Source of the DNA: Actinernus sp. WN-2022 | Taxonomy: Eukaryota > Cnidaria > Anthozoa > Actiniaria > Actinernidae | DNA: 64,000 bases | Assembly: GCA_030867875.1 (NCBI GenBank) | Contig: JAOWCC010001589.1 | Span: 149,331,745-149,395,744 of the forward strand | Direction: 5' to 3' | Shown here: piece by piece, positions 10,871 to 22,888 of the stretch | How the letters are laid out: every line of letters begins with the position of its first letter | How positions within the stretch are numbered: position 1 is the stretch's first letter | Translations under genes and position numbers: made by a program | Notes under the pieces: generated by a model | What the model was told of the DNA's origin: nothing | What the model saw: only the letters and a program-made list of their open reading frames with translations | The model's database searches: none

Positions 10871-12818
10871 CAGGGGTGGATCCAGGATCAAGAGGGATGG
10901 CTGATTGAGATACCCCAAGGTTCAATTACTATTTGTAGCGGCTGCTAAATCTAGCGATTTTTTTAAACAAGATTTTGCGACTATAATTTAGCGATTTCTC
11001 GATTTTTTGAGATTTTGGCGATCTGAACTTCAACTTTTACCAAAACAAATATGAAAAGTTAAAGTTCCACAGTTAGGCATTTGCGACTGTTCATTAAAAC
11101 TAATCTGTAAATGTCTCTGAAAGGGTCTTCCTCTTTGACTACTATGGTGACTACCATTTAAAATCATTGAGAAACCAGGCTGCTTTATTTCGTTACTCTT
11201 TAATATTAGTGCTGACACTCACTGACAGAAATTAAAAGCCGAAATTTACGGGGATAGCATATCAAAATCATTGCACACAGAAGAGGACATTTGGTATTGG
11301 TCATCGCTTTGAAGTAAATGCGATTTAATTTGAGAGAGATAACAACTTCAGTCGCATTACAAGTTTATAATATGGCTTACCTGTTGATACCAGAACTATA
11401 CGAAGGAGAATTCTCTACTTTCGTTTTGACCGTTCCGAAATCTCCGCCATTAACAAAGGTCAGACAAGAAAACATAGCACGAAATGGAACTTTAACAGCG
11501 ATTTGTTGCACTCTAAACTCGAGAAACCTCTATGTCCTATACATCAAAACACTGGAATTCAGCGGTAGAAAGTCAGTTCAGACATGCGTATTCAAGCTAA
11601 ACCCTGTTTTCTTCTGCTTAGTTGTCCATAAACGAGTAACGCCTTGTAAAACTTCACTTCACTCGCAAAAGCAAATTCAAATTTGTTCAGTCGAAATCTT
11701 AATATATTCACTCCAAACAGTTACCAGTTGCAGATTAGATGTCTCTTACTTTGATTTGAAGGTAGAAATTTTTCATAAATCATTTTATTTGTTTTAGAAG
11801 GCAAAATAGCTCCCAAAACCATGTATTTTTTAGTGATTTGACTGGGCCGATACCGGATGTGAGTCACCGGATATTGATATGTAGGCTTTTGTATGCAATG
11901 ACTTTGATATGGTTCAGATATTATCTCAGAACTATTCTGAGCTAGAGTCGAGTATTCCCGCTCAGTAGTTGTGTAGAGTGTCTTGGAGACGTAAAATGTA
12001 CAAACTTAGTACATAGGCCTTGAAAAATTGTAAAACTCATTTAATGCAGCGATTTGCGAGTGAATTGTGATCGCAGAGTTAACGCGTAAACGTTGCCTGC
12101 GTCGAACGTGATTTCCTCTTCTAATTCTTTTAATATGGGGGTTGTCCATCTTTTCTTCTCCGATAAAGTTAGCACTAGTTGTCTTTGAAGTAAGAATAGC
12201 CGGACTACCTGGTCTTGCATAGGCCAGGAATTACTGAACATTACGGGCTTCGTGACCTTTGAGCTTCCCAGGTACAAGTGACGGTTTCCAGAGCTGGTGC
12301 GTTTATTGACAAAGTGTCTCTATGCAAAACTAACTATCTCACTGCTTCTTTGTGTGAATCATTGAACTATTCGAAACCAAACTTTTTCAGAGCAAATTTA
12401 AACGCATTTTGGAACAGCAATCCAAAGCCTTTGGTCAGGCTTTGAAAAGTTTACAATGTAAATTATGTAAATACATTTAGCGACACGATTTTGGTGGCTA
12501 AGCTCGAGCGCCCAGCCATGAGCGGGGAGAGGATTGCGGGCTCACCAAAACCCCCACAGCTGGAAACTGAGCCTATCAGTAGTGGTGAAAACGTTGTACT
12601 TGGAGAGGCTTGATTTAGCGAGTTCTTAAATTAGCGATTTTTCACGACATCGCTAAATTCAATAAATTTAGTAGTTGCTAAAATAGTAACTTTAAGGTAC
12701 CTGCCCTGCAGTGTGCTTGTATGTGTTTTCTATTTTAACATATTTGTTTGTCCTTTTTGGTTTGGCCAACCTGGGGTGGCTAGCCACCCAATCCACCTCC
12801 CCTCTAAATCCGCCCCTG
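10871..12818. mobile_element. hAT-like nonautonomous element
   Basis: The left end begins CAGGGGTGGATCCAGGA and the right end, reverse complemented, begins CAGGGGCGGATTTAG, the CAGGG-type terminus of hAT transposons. TGTAT occurs directly outside both ends (10866-10870 and 12819-12823), shorter than the usual 8-bp hAT duplication. Just inside both ends are TTTAGCGATTT-like words in inverted arrangement. No transposase domain inside: the ORFs at 11318-11797 (+) and 12041-12277 (-) show nothing I recognise. Confidence 0.6.
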
Positions 12819-14040
12819 TGTATAGGCCTACCGGTAAAAATAGTGGGATAGGCAGAGCTTATAAGACAGGAGGCCCATTGTGGCTTTTACGTTATCGATT
12901 ATTAGAGCGAGTTGCGAAAACGTTTTGTATCTCCGTTTACTAATCTATCCGTCACATTGGCTAAGAAAATCATTCAACCAATCAAATGTCAAAGAAAGGG
13001 CTAACGTAAATTAGTAGTTTGCAATTAGTAATTGCGTTATTTTTAGTTTCGCTTGTGATTGGCTCACAGAGAAGCCATTTAGCAGCAGCTTATAATTAAT
13101 CACTTCTGTGATTGGCTGCGTTGAGTAATTTGAGTTTAGTGTTTCAACACCCATGAAAACACATTTGTAAGATGTTTAAAATTTCAAAATATGTTAACGA
13201 TAACTTGCAAAGATCTTCAAAAACAAGAAAGGACTGCATGTCTTTCTCGGTAACACCACTGGCAGCCAGTTATCTCCATATCGATGCACAAAGGGATGAA
13301 TTAGGTCACTTCGAATCGTAATCACCATGGTTTAGCCCACTATATCACACTCGACATGTCTGAATTGTGGTTTGAGAAAGTGGTCCCCTGGATAGACGAA
13401 TAAATGCATTATAATTGCTACTACATCTCATGCAAATATACTAGAATTTTGAGATTTGGGAGGTTTCAGACCTTCTTACCTTCAGTACTGCTTCTGTTCA
13501 AGAGTTTGGTCACTTCAATTGCTGTTGTGCGTTCTGTTGTGAACCGATTCCATCATACAAGTCCTTACAATAATGTGCCCAAAGTGGTTCCTTTTATCAA
13601 CAAATACAGCATACTTCAAGGATAGTTCACCAGGAACAGTTCGCCATTTTTAAAGAGCCTCGAAGGTATCATTTTGGTTGAGTAACGAAGGAGAAACTAC
13701 ACAGTTGTACGCCTGTTTATGTCCGCCATTTCACTTATCCCTATGTAGTCTAACACTGATTTGTGGGATAGCAGTAGCCCTTAGGCTCTTTCAACCAAAT
13801 GGCAAATAAGTGTGCCTGCTTGTTATTGACTGTAAAATTTTGAATTTTTCGCATGGAATTTGTATTCACAGTAGACCCTTTCAGCTTGCCTCTTTGTTGC
13901 CCCATTTCAGGCCACCTGACATTTCCCTTGAGTGATGTATTTTTGTTTTTCTGTATCCCAAGAGGAAATGAACCGTATTACTTATGGCAACGGTGCTACA
14001 AACTATTATAAAAAGTGCTATTGTTCACAATGTCAACTAA
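12819..14040. other. No supported gene; CCAAT-like boxes
   Basis: No recognisable coding region. ATTGGCT-type words recur between about 12955 and 13125, which may be chance or an old promoter region. The right end probably includes the 3' untranslated tail of the LINE that follows on the - strand. Confidence 0.3.
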
Positions 14041-14051
14041 TACAGGTGAAA

Positions 14052-15230
14052 TCAGGTATCTTCGTGTTTTGTATTTTCGTGCTGTCCATATAGTATTAAA
14101 CCTTCAGTTAAATTTACCTGTTGTTGCCATTTGATATGCCACCACTTTTGAAATGTTACCCAGAATGAAGCTGAAACCTCGCATTGTATAAACATATGGA
14201 GTAAGGTATGCTTGTCTTTACCGCACAGCCGACAAATGTCACTTTCACACAAATTTGCTCGAAATAGCATAACCTGGGTTGGGAGAATATTATGAATTAT
14301 TTTGTATTGAAACATTGATAGTTTTACATCTTTAGTAATTAAGAAAGAAAATTTATAGACTTTGTAAATGTCTTCTTTGGAAAAACCAAATCGCAAGATT
14401 TTACCTTCAGCTGTTGGGGGGACAAAACTACTAGTAAGAATGGCTGCATAAGCAATTCGTGTAGTAATTTTTGTTTTGAGTGGCGGTTTAATTTCAGTCT
14501 GCCTTAAAGGAGTAATAGTGGTTTTTATAATAATTTTCCAATTTGATGGGATGGCACTTATAAGTCCGTAATATAATGTAAACGCTACTACAAAGTTGAA
14601 TTTAATAAGTCTTGGATACGAAAGATGTTTTTTGAATACCAATCTATATAAAAGATCATATTTCTGTCAATTAAAATATTTTTGTTGTCCCATAGAATTT
14701 ATTTCCTTGTGTCCGTTACATCTTCAAGGATTAAAGAGTGAGAGACCACCGTGTTTTCTTAGTGCAAGTTCAGGTATAAATTTCCGGGCGGCTTCATTAT
14801 TTTGTTGTAACCTATTTACCCAGGCCATCTTGAGCGCCTTTTCCATTATCTGGAAGTCTATAATTTTTAAACCACCGTTTTTTTTCTCTCCTATTATTGT
14901 GGTTCTTTTTATCTTTGGTGGTTTATTTTCCCATATAAAGCTAAAAATTAGCGTATTAATTTCATTTATTGTATGTTGGGAAATAGTGAGAACTGATGCA
15001 TTATAAATTAACTTGGATAAGGCTAATGTTTTTACTATATTAATCCTTCCAATTAAAGTAAGTTTTCTTCTTTTCCAAGCGTTTAACGTTTTTCCTATGT
15101 TGTGTATTTTATCATCAAAATTTAGTTTGTTAGCATGATCTGTGTCATATGAAAAAAAGACATCTAAAGCACATATTGGTTTCTGTGGCCATTTAAATCC
15201 GAAAGGGGTATCGCAGCAACCTAGCCACAT
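14052..15230 (-). pseudogene. L1-like LINE ORF2, C-terminal part
   Basis: Two overlapping segments after the reverse-transcriptase core. 14724-15230 carries the thumb and post-RT region of L1-type ORF2 proteins (MWLGCCDTPFGFKW; WKRRKLTLIGRINIVKTL; FSFIWENKPPKIKRTTI; GGLKIIDF). 14052-14642 carries the C-terminal Cys-His region (LCESDICRLCGKDKHTLLHMFIQC). A stop separates this part from the core at about 15255. Non-functional. Confidence 0.8.
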
Positions 15231-15254
15231 TGCTTCTGTTTTGGTTGAGTTTAT

Positions 15255-16160
15255 TTATAAACCTGAACAAAACTTAAATTCTTCTAAAACGTTTAGAAGG
15301 TGAATAATTGGATTTTGATCACGGACGAATACAGTAGTATCGTCCGCATACTGTGAATTTTTTATTTCTTTGTCGCCAACCTTAATTCCTTTAATGAGGT
15401 TATCATTTTTGAGAGTTTTGGCAAGAAGCTCGAGACCAATTATAAATAGGAGACTTGATAATGGGCAGCCTTGTCTTACTCCTCGTTCTAAACGAAAAAA
15501 CGACGATGAATGACCATTGTTTAGTACACAGCTTGAAATATTGTTACAAAAAATCTTAAACCAGTTTAATAAGTCTGGGCCAAAATTAAATAGTTTGAGA
15601 GCTTTTTCCAGATAGTGCCATTCAATAGTATCAAAAGCTTTTCGAAAGTCAATGAAAACAGCGATCCCTGGAATATTCTGTTTTGTAGTATAATACATAA
15701 TGTCTTGTATGAGCCTGATATTTTCTCCAATATAACGCCCTTTTACATATCCTGTTTGATCTGGATTTATGATCCTAGGTAGTACTTTTTCTAAGCGTTT
15801 TGCAATGGCTTTAGTAAGAATTTTATAATCGACATTTAGCAAAGATATCGGTCTTAGATTTTCAAGCACGTTTTTTTTTTTTTTGGTATTAAAGATATTA
15901 TACCGCGCCTTTGTGATATCGATAGAGTACCTGTTCGAAATGCGTAATTAAAACTATCAGTTAATGCGGTACGAAGTTCTGGCCAAAAATATTTATAGAA
16001 CTCGGCAGGCAGTGCATCTGTACCAGGTGATTTGTCTGTCCCGAAATCTTTAAGGGCTTTGAGGGCTTCGTTTTCAGTGATAAGGCCTTCACAAGCTGCT
16101 TGGTCATTTTGTTCTAAAGGAGTTATGTTTTCAGGGTTAAAGAAATCTGTATTTTAATAA
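15255..16160 (-). pseudogene. L1-like LINE ORF2, reverse-transcriptase core
   Basis: The segment from 15869 contains LRPISLLNVDYKILTKA, PDQTGYVKGRYIGENIR, a VFIDFRKAFDTIEW motif, the RQGCPLSSLLF box and the catalytic SQYADDTTVFV (about 15330-15356). These are the sequential RT motifs of L1-clade LINEs. Upstream (15870-16150) the frame is lost in a T-rich slip but still reads DKSPGTDALPAEFYKYFWP-like text. The catalytic YADD is intact, yet the ORF is broken by frameshift at one end and stop at the other. Confidence 0.88.
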
Positions 16161-17435
16161 TCATCAATGTTGACGTTTTTGGATTTGAAGAGGATTTCAT
16201 AAAAACGTTTTTCTTCTTTTAAAATTTCAAATTGGTTGCTTGTTGTCGTGTTATCAGGTAATCTTAGTTTTGTGATAGATTTTCTGGTATGATTTCTTGT
16301 GTTGCGTTCTCCATGTTCGTGCCATCTGGCTTTACTCCTGAGAATTGTTCCACGTGTTTTATGTAACATAATATTTTCAAGACGCATTTTTGTAGAATTA
16401 AGTTCTTCTATGGTTTGTTTATGGTTTGGATTTTTTTCAACTTCCAACATTAGTTCATTTACTTTCTTTAAAAGGGCTTTTTCTTGGTCTCTTTTTTCCT
16501 CGCTTTGTTTTTGGTGAATTTAACCGTGAAGCCTCTAATCTCCATTTTAATTAGGTCTCATTTTAATCCAAAGTCTATAATATCTTTATATTTGTTTTTA
16601 AAAACGGTCAAGTTTTCACGCAGAATAGAGATGTAATTTTCATCTGTTCGTAAGTGTTAAATTTCCAAAATCCAGGCCCTCTTTTTTGTTTTAATTCATC
16701 AGATTTTAAATAAATTTGTATAGCGGAATGATCTGTGTTAGGTGCGTAATGAATTTTACATTCATTTGTAAGATTAATTAAATCTTTTGAGATTAAGTAA
16801 TAGTCTAAACGGTATTGAACTTTAAACGATTTGTTTCTCCATGTGTATTTTTGCGCATTTGGGTTTAAAGATCGCCATACATCACATAGATTGTATGACT
16901 TACACAGCCTATTAATCTCGTTTATCACTGAAGATTTGCGGGTAATTGGATTCCCTCCTTCTTTAACAATTTGCGTTAGTGCGCAATTAAAATCCCCACC
17001 GATTATAATTTTCTCTTGCGAAAATTCTTGCAGTTGTTCCTGGAGTTCTTTAAAAAAAGCGATTTGTTGATTAATATCATTTGGAGCATATATATTAACT
17101 AATATAACGTGCTCATCATCCAGGATAATATCTGCAATCACGAACCTACCATTTTTATCATGTATTGACTTTTCTAATTTGTTGTCTAATTTAGGATTTA
17201 TTAAAGTCATAACACCGTTACTGTGATTGGTTCCGTGACTATATAACGCTTTACCGCCCCATTCAATTTCCCAAACATTAGCGCATTCCTTTGTACTATA
17301 TGTTTCTTGAACAAATATAAAGTCTTGGTTTTGCTGATGCAGCCACCTAAAGAGCGCTCGCCTTTTAATCGATTTATTTAATCCTCTTGTATTCACCGAT
17401 AGGCACTTTAGGTTTAAGGAATTAATTGCATTCAT
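16154..17435 (-). pseudogene. L1-like LINE ORF2, endonuclease and linker
   Basis: Starts at ATG 17435. An apurinic-endonuclease-type domain: LKCLSVNTRGLN, the QETY box (FVQETYSTKE), NIYAPND, IIGGDFNCAL, and TDHSAIQI at the C-terminal side. The frame is lost at about 16620; 16154-16450 continues the linker to the RT (KARWHEHGERNTR). About 560 bp separate its start from ORF1. Confidence 0.87.
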
Positions 17436-17999
17436 TCTGGGTATGTGTTATCACAAAAGCAAGTATGTTGTTTTGACGGCTTTCTTTTTGTTAAAATCCT
17501 ATGTCGTATGTCTCTTTCACAAGTTATCTTTATAAAAGATGGGCAAATGAGAACAAATATTTGCTTTTGTTTCTTAGAAGCAGAAGTTTTTCATTTAACA
17601 CAACAAAGCGAACATTTCTTATCTAAACATGAAGTAAACATTGCATAAATTACTGTACAGAAAGCAGTACAACAAAACTTAAATAAACATGTTTGGCGCA
17701 ACGAAAATGCAAGAAAAAACGCAAAGGTTACAATACTAAAAAAGGCTCTTATGGCCGGAACGCAAGACATTGAAAATATAGTCTGCGTATTTGTTGACTG
17801 AGCTAAACTGTTTTTTAACTAAGGTTGGTTTTCCGCTTGTTAGAATAACAGTTCTAAATAAAACATTTAAGACTAATGCTAAATTTTGTTAGATATTTAA
17901 GTGCATGTAACAAACTTTCAGCAAATTCAGGTAATGAAAGAGTCGTCTTCTTAAGTCGCAGTTCTACTCACACGTTGGCAGCAACAGAGTGTGCCGGTT
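17436..17999. other. LINE inter-ORF spacer
   Basis: About 560 bp between the ORF1 stop and the ORF2 start of the L1-like element (both on -). No internal ORF, promoter or structured element that I can support. Confidence 0.5.
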
Positions 18000-18857
18000 C
18001 TAGTTCATTCTCTTCTCTTGAGGTTCTCTGGTCTTCACGGCGTGATAAATCTTCCTGTAGCCATTCACTGGGGATATTGTAGTGATAGTATACTCACCGT
18101 TAACAATTAGCTTGTCTCCTGTCACCATTGCTTTGGTTAGCGGGTTTCTTCTTGCTCGTTTCATCGCGGGGACTAATACATTTCGTCTAATCTCTTGAAT
18201 CCGTTTCGGTAGATCTTCCCCAATACTGACATAAGAGTTTTTTAGCCTGTATCGCAAATTCCACACACTCTCCCTGTCCGAGCGGCAAGTGAATCGAACA
18301 ATTATAGGCCTTGATCTTCCTCGGCTTTGCTTTCCCAAGCGATGGATGCCGCAAAATTTTATATCGTTGACCGCTGATTCATCCATGTTAAATTCATGGA
18401 TTATAACATTTCTAATCAGAGTTGAGCAATCTTCATCTGGGCGTTCTGCAATCTTATAGAACATCATATTCCATCTACGACTGTATATGTCTTGTTTAAT
18501 TATCTCGTTATCTTGATTTGCTTGTTCTTCTTCGCATGAGGTCATTCGGTCTTTAATCTCATCGTGCTCGCTCTGAGTGAACTCAAGGGAGGTTTTAAAC
18601 TCAGCCGCGTTTGATTTTAATTGGTGGATTTCATGTTGAGCTTCATCGAGTCTACTTTCAAGTTGTAGAATGCGTTTTTCGCGATTATTTGCTTCGTCTT
18701 CGATTTTAAGTAGCTTGGAGATAAGTTCTTGATACTCGATAAGAGTTAGCTTCACAATGGCGGCGTCTTCCTTCCCTTCCTTTGAAGTAGAACTGCTAAT
18801 TCGAGGCCTTTTCTTCTCTATATGACATTTGTTTCCACTATTATTGTTGGCACTCAT
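18000..18857 (-). CDS. L1-like LINE ORF1 protein (285 aa)
   Basis: Intact ORF from ATG 18857 to a stop at 18000-18002. Residues about 1-30 are basic and polar, about 35-125 are heptad-rich coiled coil (YQELISKLLKIEDEANNREK), about 125-225 look like the RNA-recognition-motif domain of L1-type ORF1 proteins (NMMFYKIAERPDEDC; RSRPIIVRFTCRSDRE; LRYRLKNSYVSIGEDLP), and the C-terminus is basic. In L1 clades the protein trimerises and binds the LINE RNA. It lies immediately upstream of ORF2 in the same orientation. ORF1 is intact whereas ORF2 is not. Confidence 0.85.
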   Translation of the reverse strand: MSANNNSGNKCHIEKKRPRISSSTSKEGKEDAAIVKLTLIEYQELISKLLKIEDEANNREKRILQLESRLDEAQHEIHQLKSNAAEFKTSLEFTQSEHDEIKDRMTSCEEEQANQDNEIIKQDIYSRRWNMMFYKIAERPDEDCSTLIRNVIIHEFNMDESAVNDIKFCGIHRLGKQSRGRSRPIIVRFTCRSDRESVWNLRYRLKNSYVSIGEDLPKRIQEIRRNVLVPAMKRARRNPLTKAMVTGDKLIVNGEYTITTISPVNGYRKIYHAVKTREPQEKRMN

Positions 18858-18959
18858 TCTGGCTGGTTCAATTTATAGTATTATAGGCACAGAGTAGATA
18901 TTTTCTTCAAATTGTAAAGCTTCTTGCTGTCTATTTTCAGCCTTGATTATTGGCCAAAA

Positions 18960-19998
18960 CCCGGCCATCATGGAAGCCTTAAATCATTTCAAGTGTTTTG
19001 TCGCTAAACTCTAAATTCCTCCGAGACTTTTCTTGAGAAGTAGGCTCCTCGATAACACATAGCACATCACTGAAGTCCACCCATATTTCATCCAGTTAGG
19101 TGGACCACTTGAAGCGGAGCAGCAGTGTTGTCGATGTTTTCATGAAGGAAACTTTAGCATCCTTTTCATTCTTATCCACATCAAGGACCTGTCCAACGTA
19201 CCATGCCTTGTCACCGATAGCAGGGACCCAGTCACCCTTCTCCACCATAATGCCATTATTTGTATCTGGAAAAAGAAAACACAACAAAAGGAACTTATAC
19301 TTTTATAAAAGCGTTTGGCAAGTGTATGAAGCGAAAAACTCGCATCTTAAATATTGTATTAATTACCTTCAATGCTGGCAGGCTTGATCTGAGGTGTTTC
19401 CCATCCACATGGGGGAATCGAGAGCAAAACTTCCGTTAACAAAGCAGCTGCTGCAAAAACACTAGGTGTGTTTTACAGCGATTCATCTGGGGGGCTAACA
19501 ACAACAGCACGTATCTTCATCGTTCCTTGTACCACTGGTACATCGCCAAATCCTTCGATATCTGTTTCGGCTTTGGAACAGTCTTCATTGGATACGAAGT
19601 AGTACTTCATTAAGCTGTCCTTCCTTTTCTGTGCCCAGCTATAGAAATCTTTGGCTCCCTGGATGGTCACTTTCTGTTGCCTGACTGCCTCTTGGTGGTG
19701 CCCCCTACACCATCACAGAGACCTTTCCCATGGCCAGCCTCAAAATAGTGCCAAGATGCTGGCATTCCAAACTCTTCCTCGTGCTCCATCACAATGTAAA
19801 ATATAGTTTATTCCTATATTCCCTATGGGGCTGTCAGTGTAGTAATGAAGGTAGCGCACATCGCGATGCAGTGTTTTCAGTTCTGGTATCAGCTTCCTGA
19901 TGATAGCGTAGACAGTACTCGCGTTTTGGCTTAGTTCATCTGAGGTAAACACGGTACTCTGGTTTGCGAGGCTAGTATCATCGGATCCACCACAGTAA
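18960..19998 (-). pseudogene. Unnamed DDE-like gene, 3' part
   Basis: Reads leftwards from the insertion boundary at 19998. Contains STVFTSDELSQNASTVYAI, then a probable second catalytic Asp in YLHYYTDSPIGN, then (after a frame change near 19745) WHYFEAGHGKG followed by CDGVGG, a good candidate for the acidic third position. Next come GAKDFYSWAQKRKDS and VVQGTMKIRAV (stop near 19473), and after an intron-like gap (19288-19472) an SH3/chromo-like tail: GDKAWYVGQVLDVDKNEKDA and DEIWVDFSDVLCVIEE, ending near 18960. I recognise this as a repeated cnidarian/metazoan family without a name I trust; DDE-type transposase is inference from the D, D, E layout. Confidence 0.6.
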
Positions 19999-21232
19999 TG
20001 CACCAATCAATGTTAAGCAGGGGGGAGGGGGGCGTGGGACAAGGGACAGGGAGTAGACAATTTGATGATTTTCACCATCAAATTCCCCACCCTTGGGCAT
20101 AAATTTCAGATCAAAAGTACTTCAAAATCCCCGCACTGCATTTATTGATCAAAAACCTCCAGGGAGGGGAACACATGAGTAAGTCAAAGCAACACACAAA
20201 CAAGCTGAATGCTCCAATATCCTTTTTTTGTTTTTGCTCCAATATGTATTTTTAATAGAAAGCATGTTGTGTCTGCCATCACAGTTTTTCCTCACACAGA
20301 GAGAACGTATCATGACAATATATATTGAATCGTGTCTGATATCACAGTGCTGTGAAAATTTCGGCAACTGTCCTCTGTCACTGAAGATTTTCAGTACTTC
20401 GCTAAATTCCATGTAGTGCGCGGAGCACGGACACTTCTTACAGTCTGTACCACCAAATGGGCGTTCAGGATCTGAAAGAGGTAACGGCAAAATAAAAATT
20501 AATCGACCGGATACCATGTTATCTCATTCGTTTGACCTTGTTGACAAACTGGGTGGCTACATCCATCTTGATAGTAGCAACAAAGCACAAATGCAGTTCT
20601 TTGTTCAAGTGCCAATCGAATGTTGACTTGGATTTGTCATACATTACTGGGTGCTCCTTTGCTAATTTCGCCTTCGCAGCTTTACTGCCATTCATCTATA
20701 AAACCCGACAGCAATCAAGCCAACAGGTGAGCATCAACATGAATTTTTTAAAAACATAGCCAATGTACAGTGTAAAAGAAAAAAACAGACTTGAAGGTCA
20801 TTTTACTAACATTTTTAAGCCACTGAAGCGCTCATCTTCGCCCAGGTTGAAGCGAGAGAACAACGCCGAGCAGCGAATATCACGTGACATGCACAGTGCA
20901 GGATAAAACCATGGTACCAGGCTCTTCGCGGTTTGACAAATAGGAAAATTAAATAACCTACCTACGGGTCAACAGACAGACTATTTTATTTGGAGCTTTG
21001 TACGAACGTGTACATCAACTTGAATCCAAATATTTTATACAGTATATCTAAACTAAGATTGTTTTAAGAGAAAAACAGTGAAATATGTATTTCGCTACTA
21101 TGTTTTGGGAGTTCAGGTGGAGGATCTATCATTAAGAGGAACAACTGGACATGGACAAACATGGGCGATAAAATCCCCATCCCTGGCCCCACCTCCCCCC
21201 CCCCCCCCTCCGGCTTCACATTCATTGGTGCA
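19999..21232. mobile_element. 1.23-kb TIR element inside the DDE-like gene
   Basis: Inverted ends TGCACCAATCAATGTTAAGC (19999 onward) and, reverse complemented from 21232, TGCACCAATGAATGTGAAGC, each followed by a G-rich tract. The gene reads continuously across the two outer flanks (TLHPVVAY before and YCGGSDD after), so this is an insertion. Inside are a - strand segment at 20517-20696 (ATIKMDVATQFVNKVKR) and the - ORF 20149-20517, neither recognised. No transposase motifs visible; probably nonautonomous. Confidence 0.7.
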
Positions 21233-21960
21233 TGATATGCCACCACCGGGTGCAGAGTGACCATTATTGTGTTCCAGTAGGCAGACTGGACCTCTTGCAA
21301 AGACGAGCATGTGTAAGTTTCAGCAAAGTCCATTTGGACGATCATATGGCCTTCCTGGAGATTGGACTTCGGTGATTTAAACTGGTCCTACTGTACTGTC
21401 ACTCTGTTTGCACGGGCCCGGAATTCTTTGACATCAGCTCTAGAAATGCCAGAGAACTTTCCTTTATCAACTACTGTTTCGACGATAGACATTGTCTTCC
21501 TGTTTTCAACTTCGATCCACTTCCACTGGCTGTACTTTACTTTCTTGTCGCACTGCTCAAAGACATCATCAAGTTGATCATCTATGCACTGGCTGATAAA
21601 GACGTCAGGGCTTTTGCTGACCTCTATCCCCATTGATCTCAAACAGCGCAGTTTAAGAGCTAGGTTTATGATGGCGCTGGCACAGGCAAGTGTGGTGTGG
21701 GAAGTGAATGAGGTGGTAAAAATGTAGCTAGGACGAAGTTTACAGAAAAGAGACCTTGAGATCTTAACATCTGGATTATCAGCCTTAAACTTTTGATGCA
21801 AATTGCCAAGATAGTCATTGAGATATCGCTTTTGGTCTTTCTCCTCCTGGTGCTCCTTAGTGGGTTTTTGTTCTTTGAAGGTGAAATTGTAGAAATCTTG
21901 CCACGACGTGCTCAATACATGCTGTTGAAAAACGACTTCTGAACTTGACCGGGAACCCAT
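21233..21960 (-). pseudogene. Unnamed DDE-like gene, 5' part
   Basis: ATG at 21960 with 190 codons. Contains RYLNDYLGNLHQKFKADNP and KISRSLFCKLRPSYIF, then a Cys/His-poor helical region rich in DD and WKWIEVENRK. The second segment (about 21385-21233) has MDFAETYTCSSLQEVQSAYW with the likely first catalytic Asp, then TIMVTLHPVVAYH, where the 1.23-kb element interrupts it. Continues at 19998. The N-terminal cysteine that usually precedes this LRP motif in the family is changed or shifted here. Confidence 0.62.
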
Positions 21961-22103
21961 GTAACTGCAAGGGCTCGCGCAAGGGCCAATCAGAGGCTGG
22001 TATTCTGATACGCCAATACCATGTTATATTGGCGTCTCAAAAGTAAACAAAATGATCAGTGAATCGTGATACACAAACTAATGTTCCGTGTCGAAATAAA
22101 GTT

Positions 22104-22127
22104 TGATGATGATGATGATGATGATGA
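22104..22127. repeat. (GAT)n microsatellite
   Basis: Eight consecutive GAT triplets just upstream of the DDE-like gene; the sort of tail some LINEs leave. Confidence 0.9.
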
Positions 22128-22888
22128 AATAACTATCACTGCTTCTTTTTATACTTATCGCTCCTTAATTTTATATAAAACTTATATTCAATTTGGGTTT
22201 TGGCCAGACTTGCATGGAAAGAATACGGCAATCACTTGAAGTTGTCCAGCCAGGTGCGTATGATTAAGCGTGTAACTAGCATTATGTTACCAGAATTCCT
22301 AGAACACAATTTCAAGTAGAGGCACAATATGTTTTATAGTAATAGGACTTGGTTTGACATTGTAGCCTGCAGTATATAAACGCTCATGTCTGAATAACAA
22401 AGATGTGGCAAAAAACAACAAGTTCTGTAACGTCCGTTATTGTCACATCCATCACCGCATTTTCCAGACCAGTCTCGATAAACGTTGTACACCGTATTGA
22501 CCTATTTATGACGTTTTTCCTGACAAAAATAGAATGCTCAGTGTAACATGAGACACAGAAAGCATGCAATCTCTCTTTCAGTATGTGACGAGACACGTGC
22601 TTTACATTACTTAAATTGATCTTATTCCTCTAGGCAACGTCTGTTTTAGTGATAAAGAATCAAAGGTAAGTGATTAATATTTGTTTTCAACTAAGTAGAG
22701 TACTTTCAATTCATTTAAAACGACCCCCGTTCATTACATGATGCTCTTCCAGAGAGCCGTGTATATAATTTACTAATAGGACACTTAAATATAACCTAAT
22801 CTATCAAAATAAATACTATTAAAATATATATACTAACTACCTAAAATTAAAGGAAAACTAAACTTATATATAAATACATTTGATTGTA

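Noticed and set aside
12041..12277. 78-codon - strand ORF inside the hAT-like element
   Set aside because: No transposase motif (no hATC-like or BED-like pattern); kept only as part of the element.
13000..13130. CCAAT-like words as a promoter
   Set aside because: No downstream gene on either strand supports a promoter call.
21078..21310. ORFs with proline or glycine runs on both strands
   Set aside because: Produced by the C/G tract at the end of the 1.23-kb TIR element.
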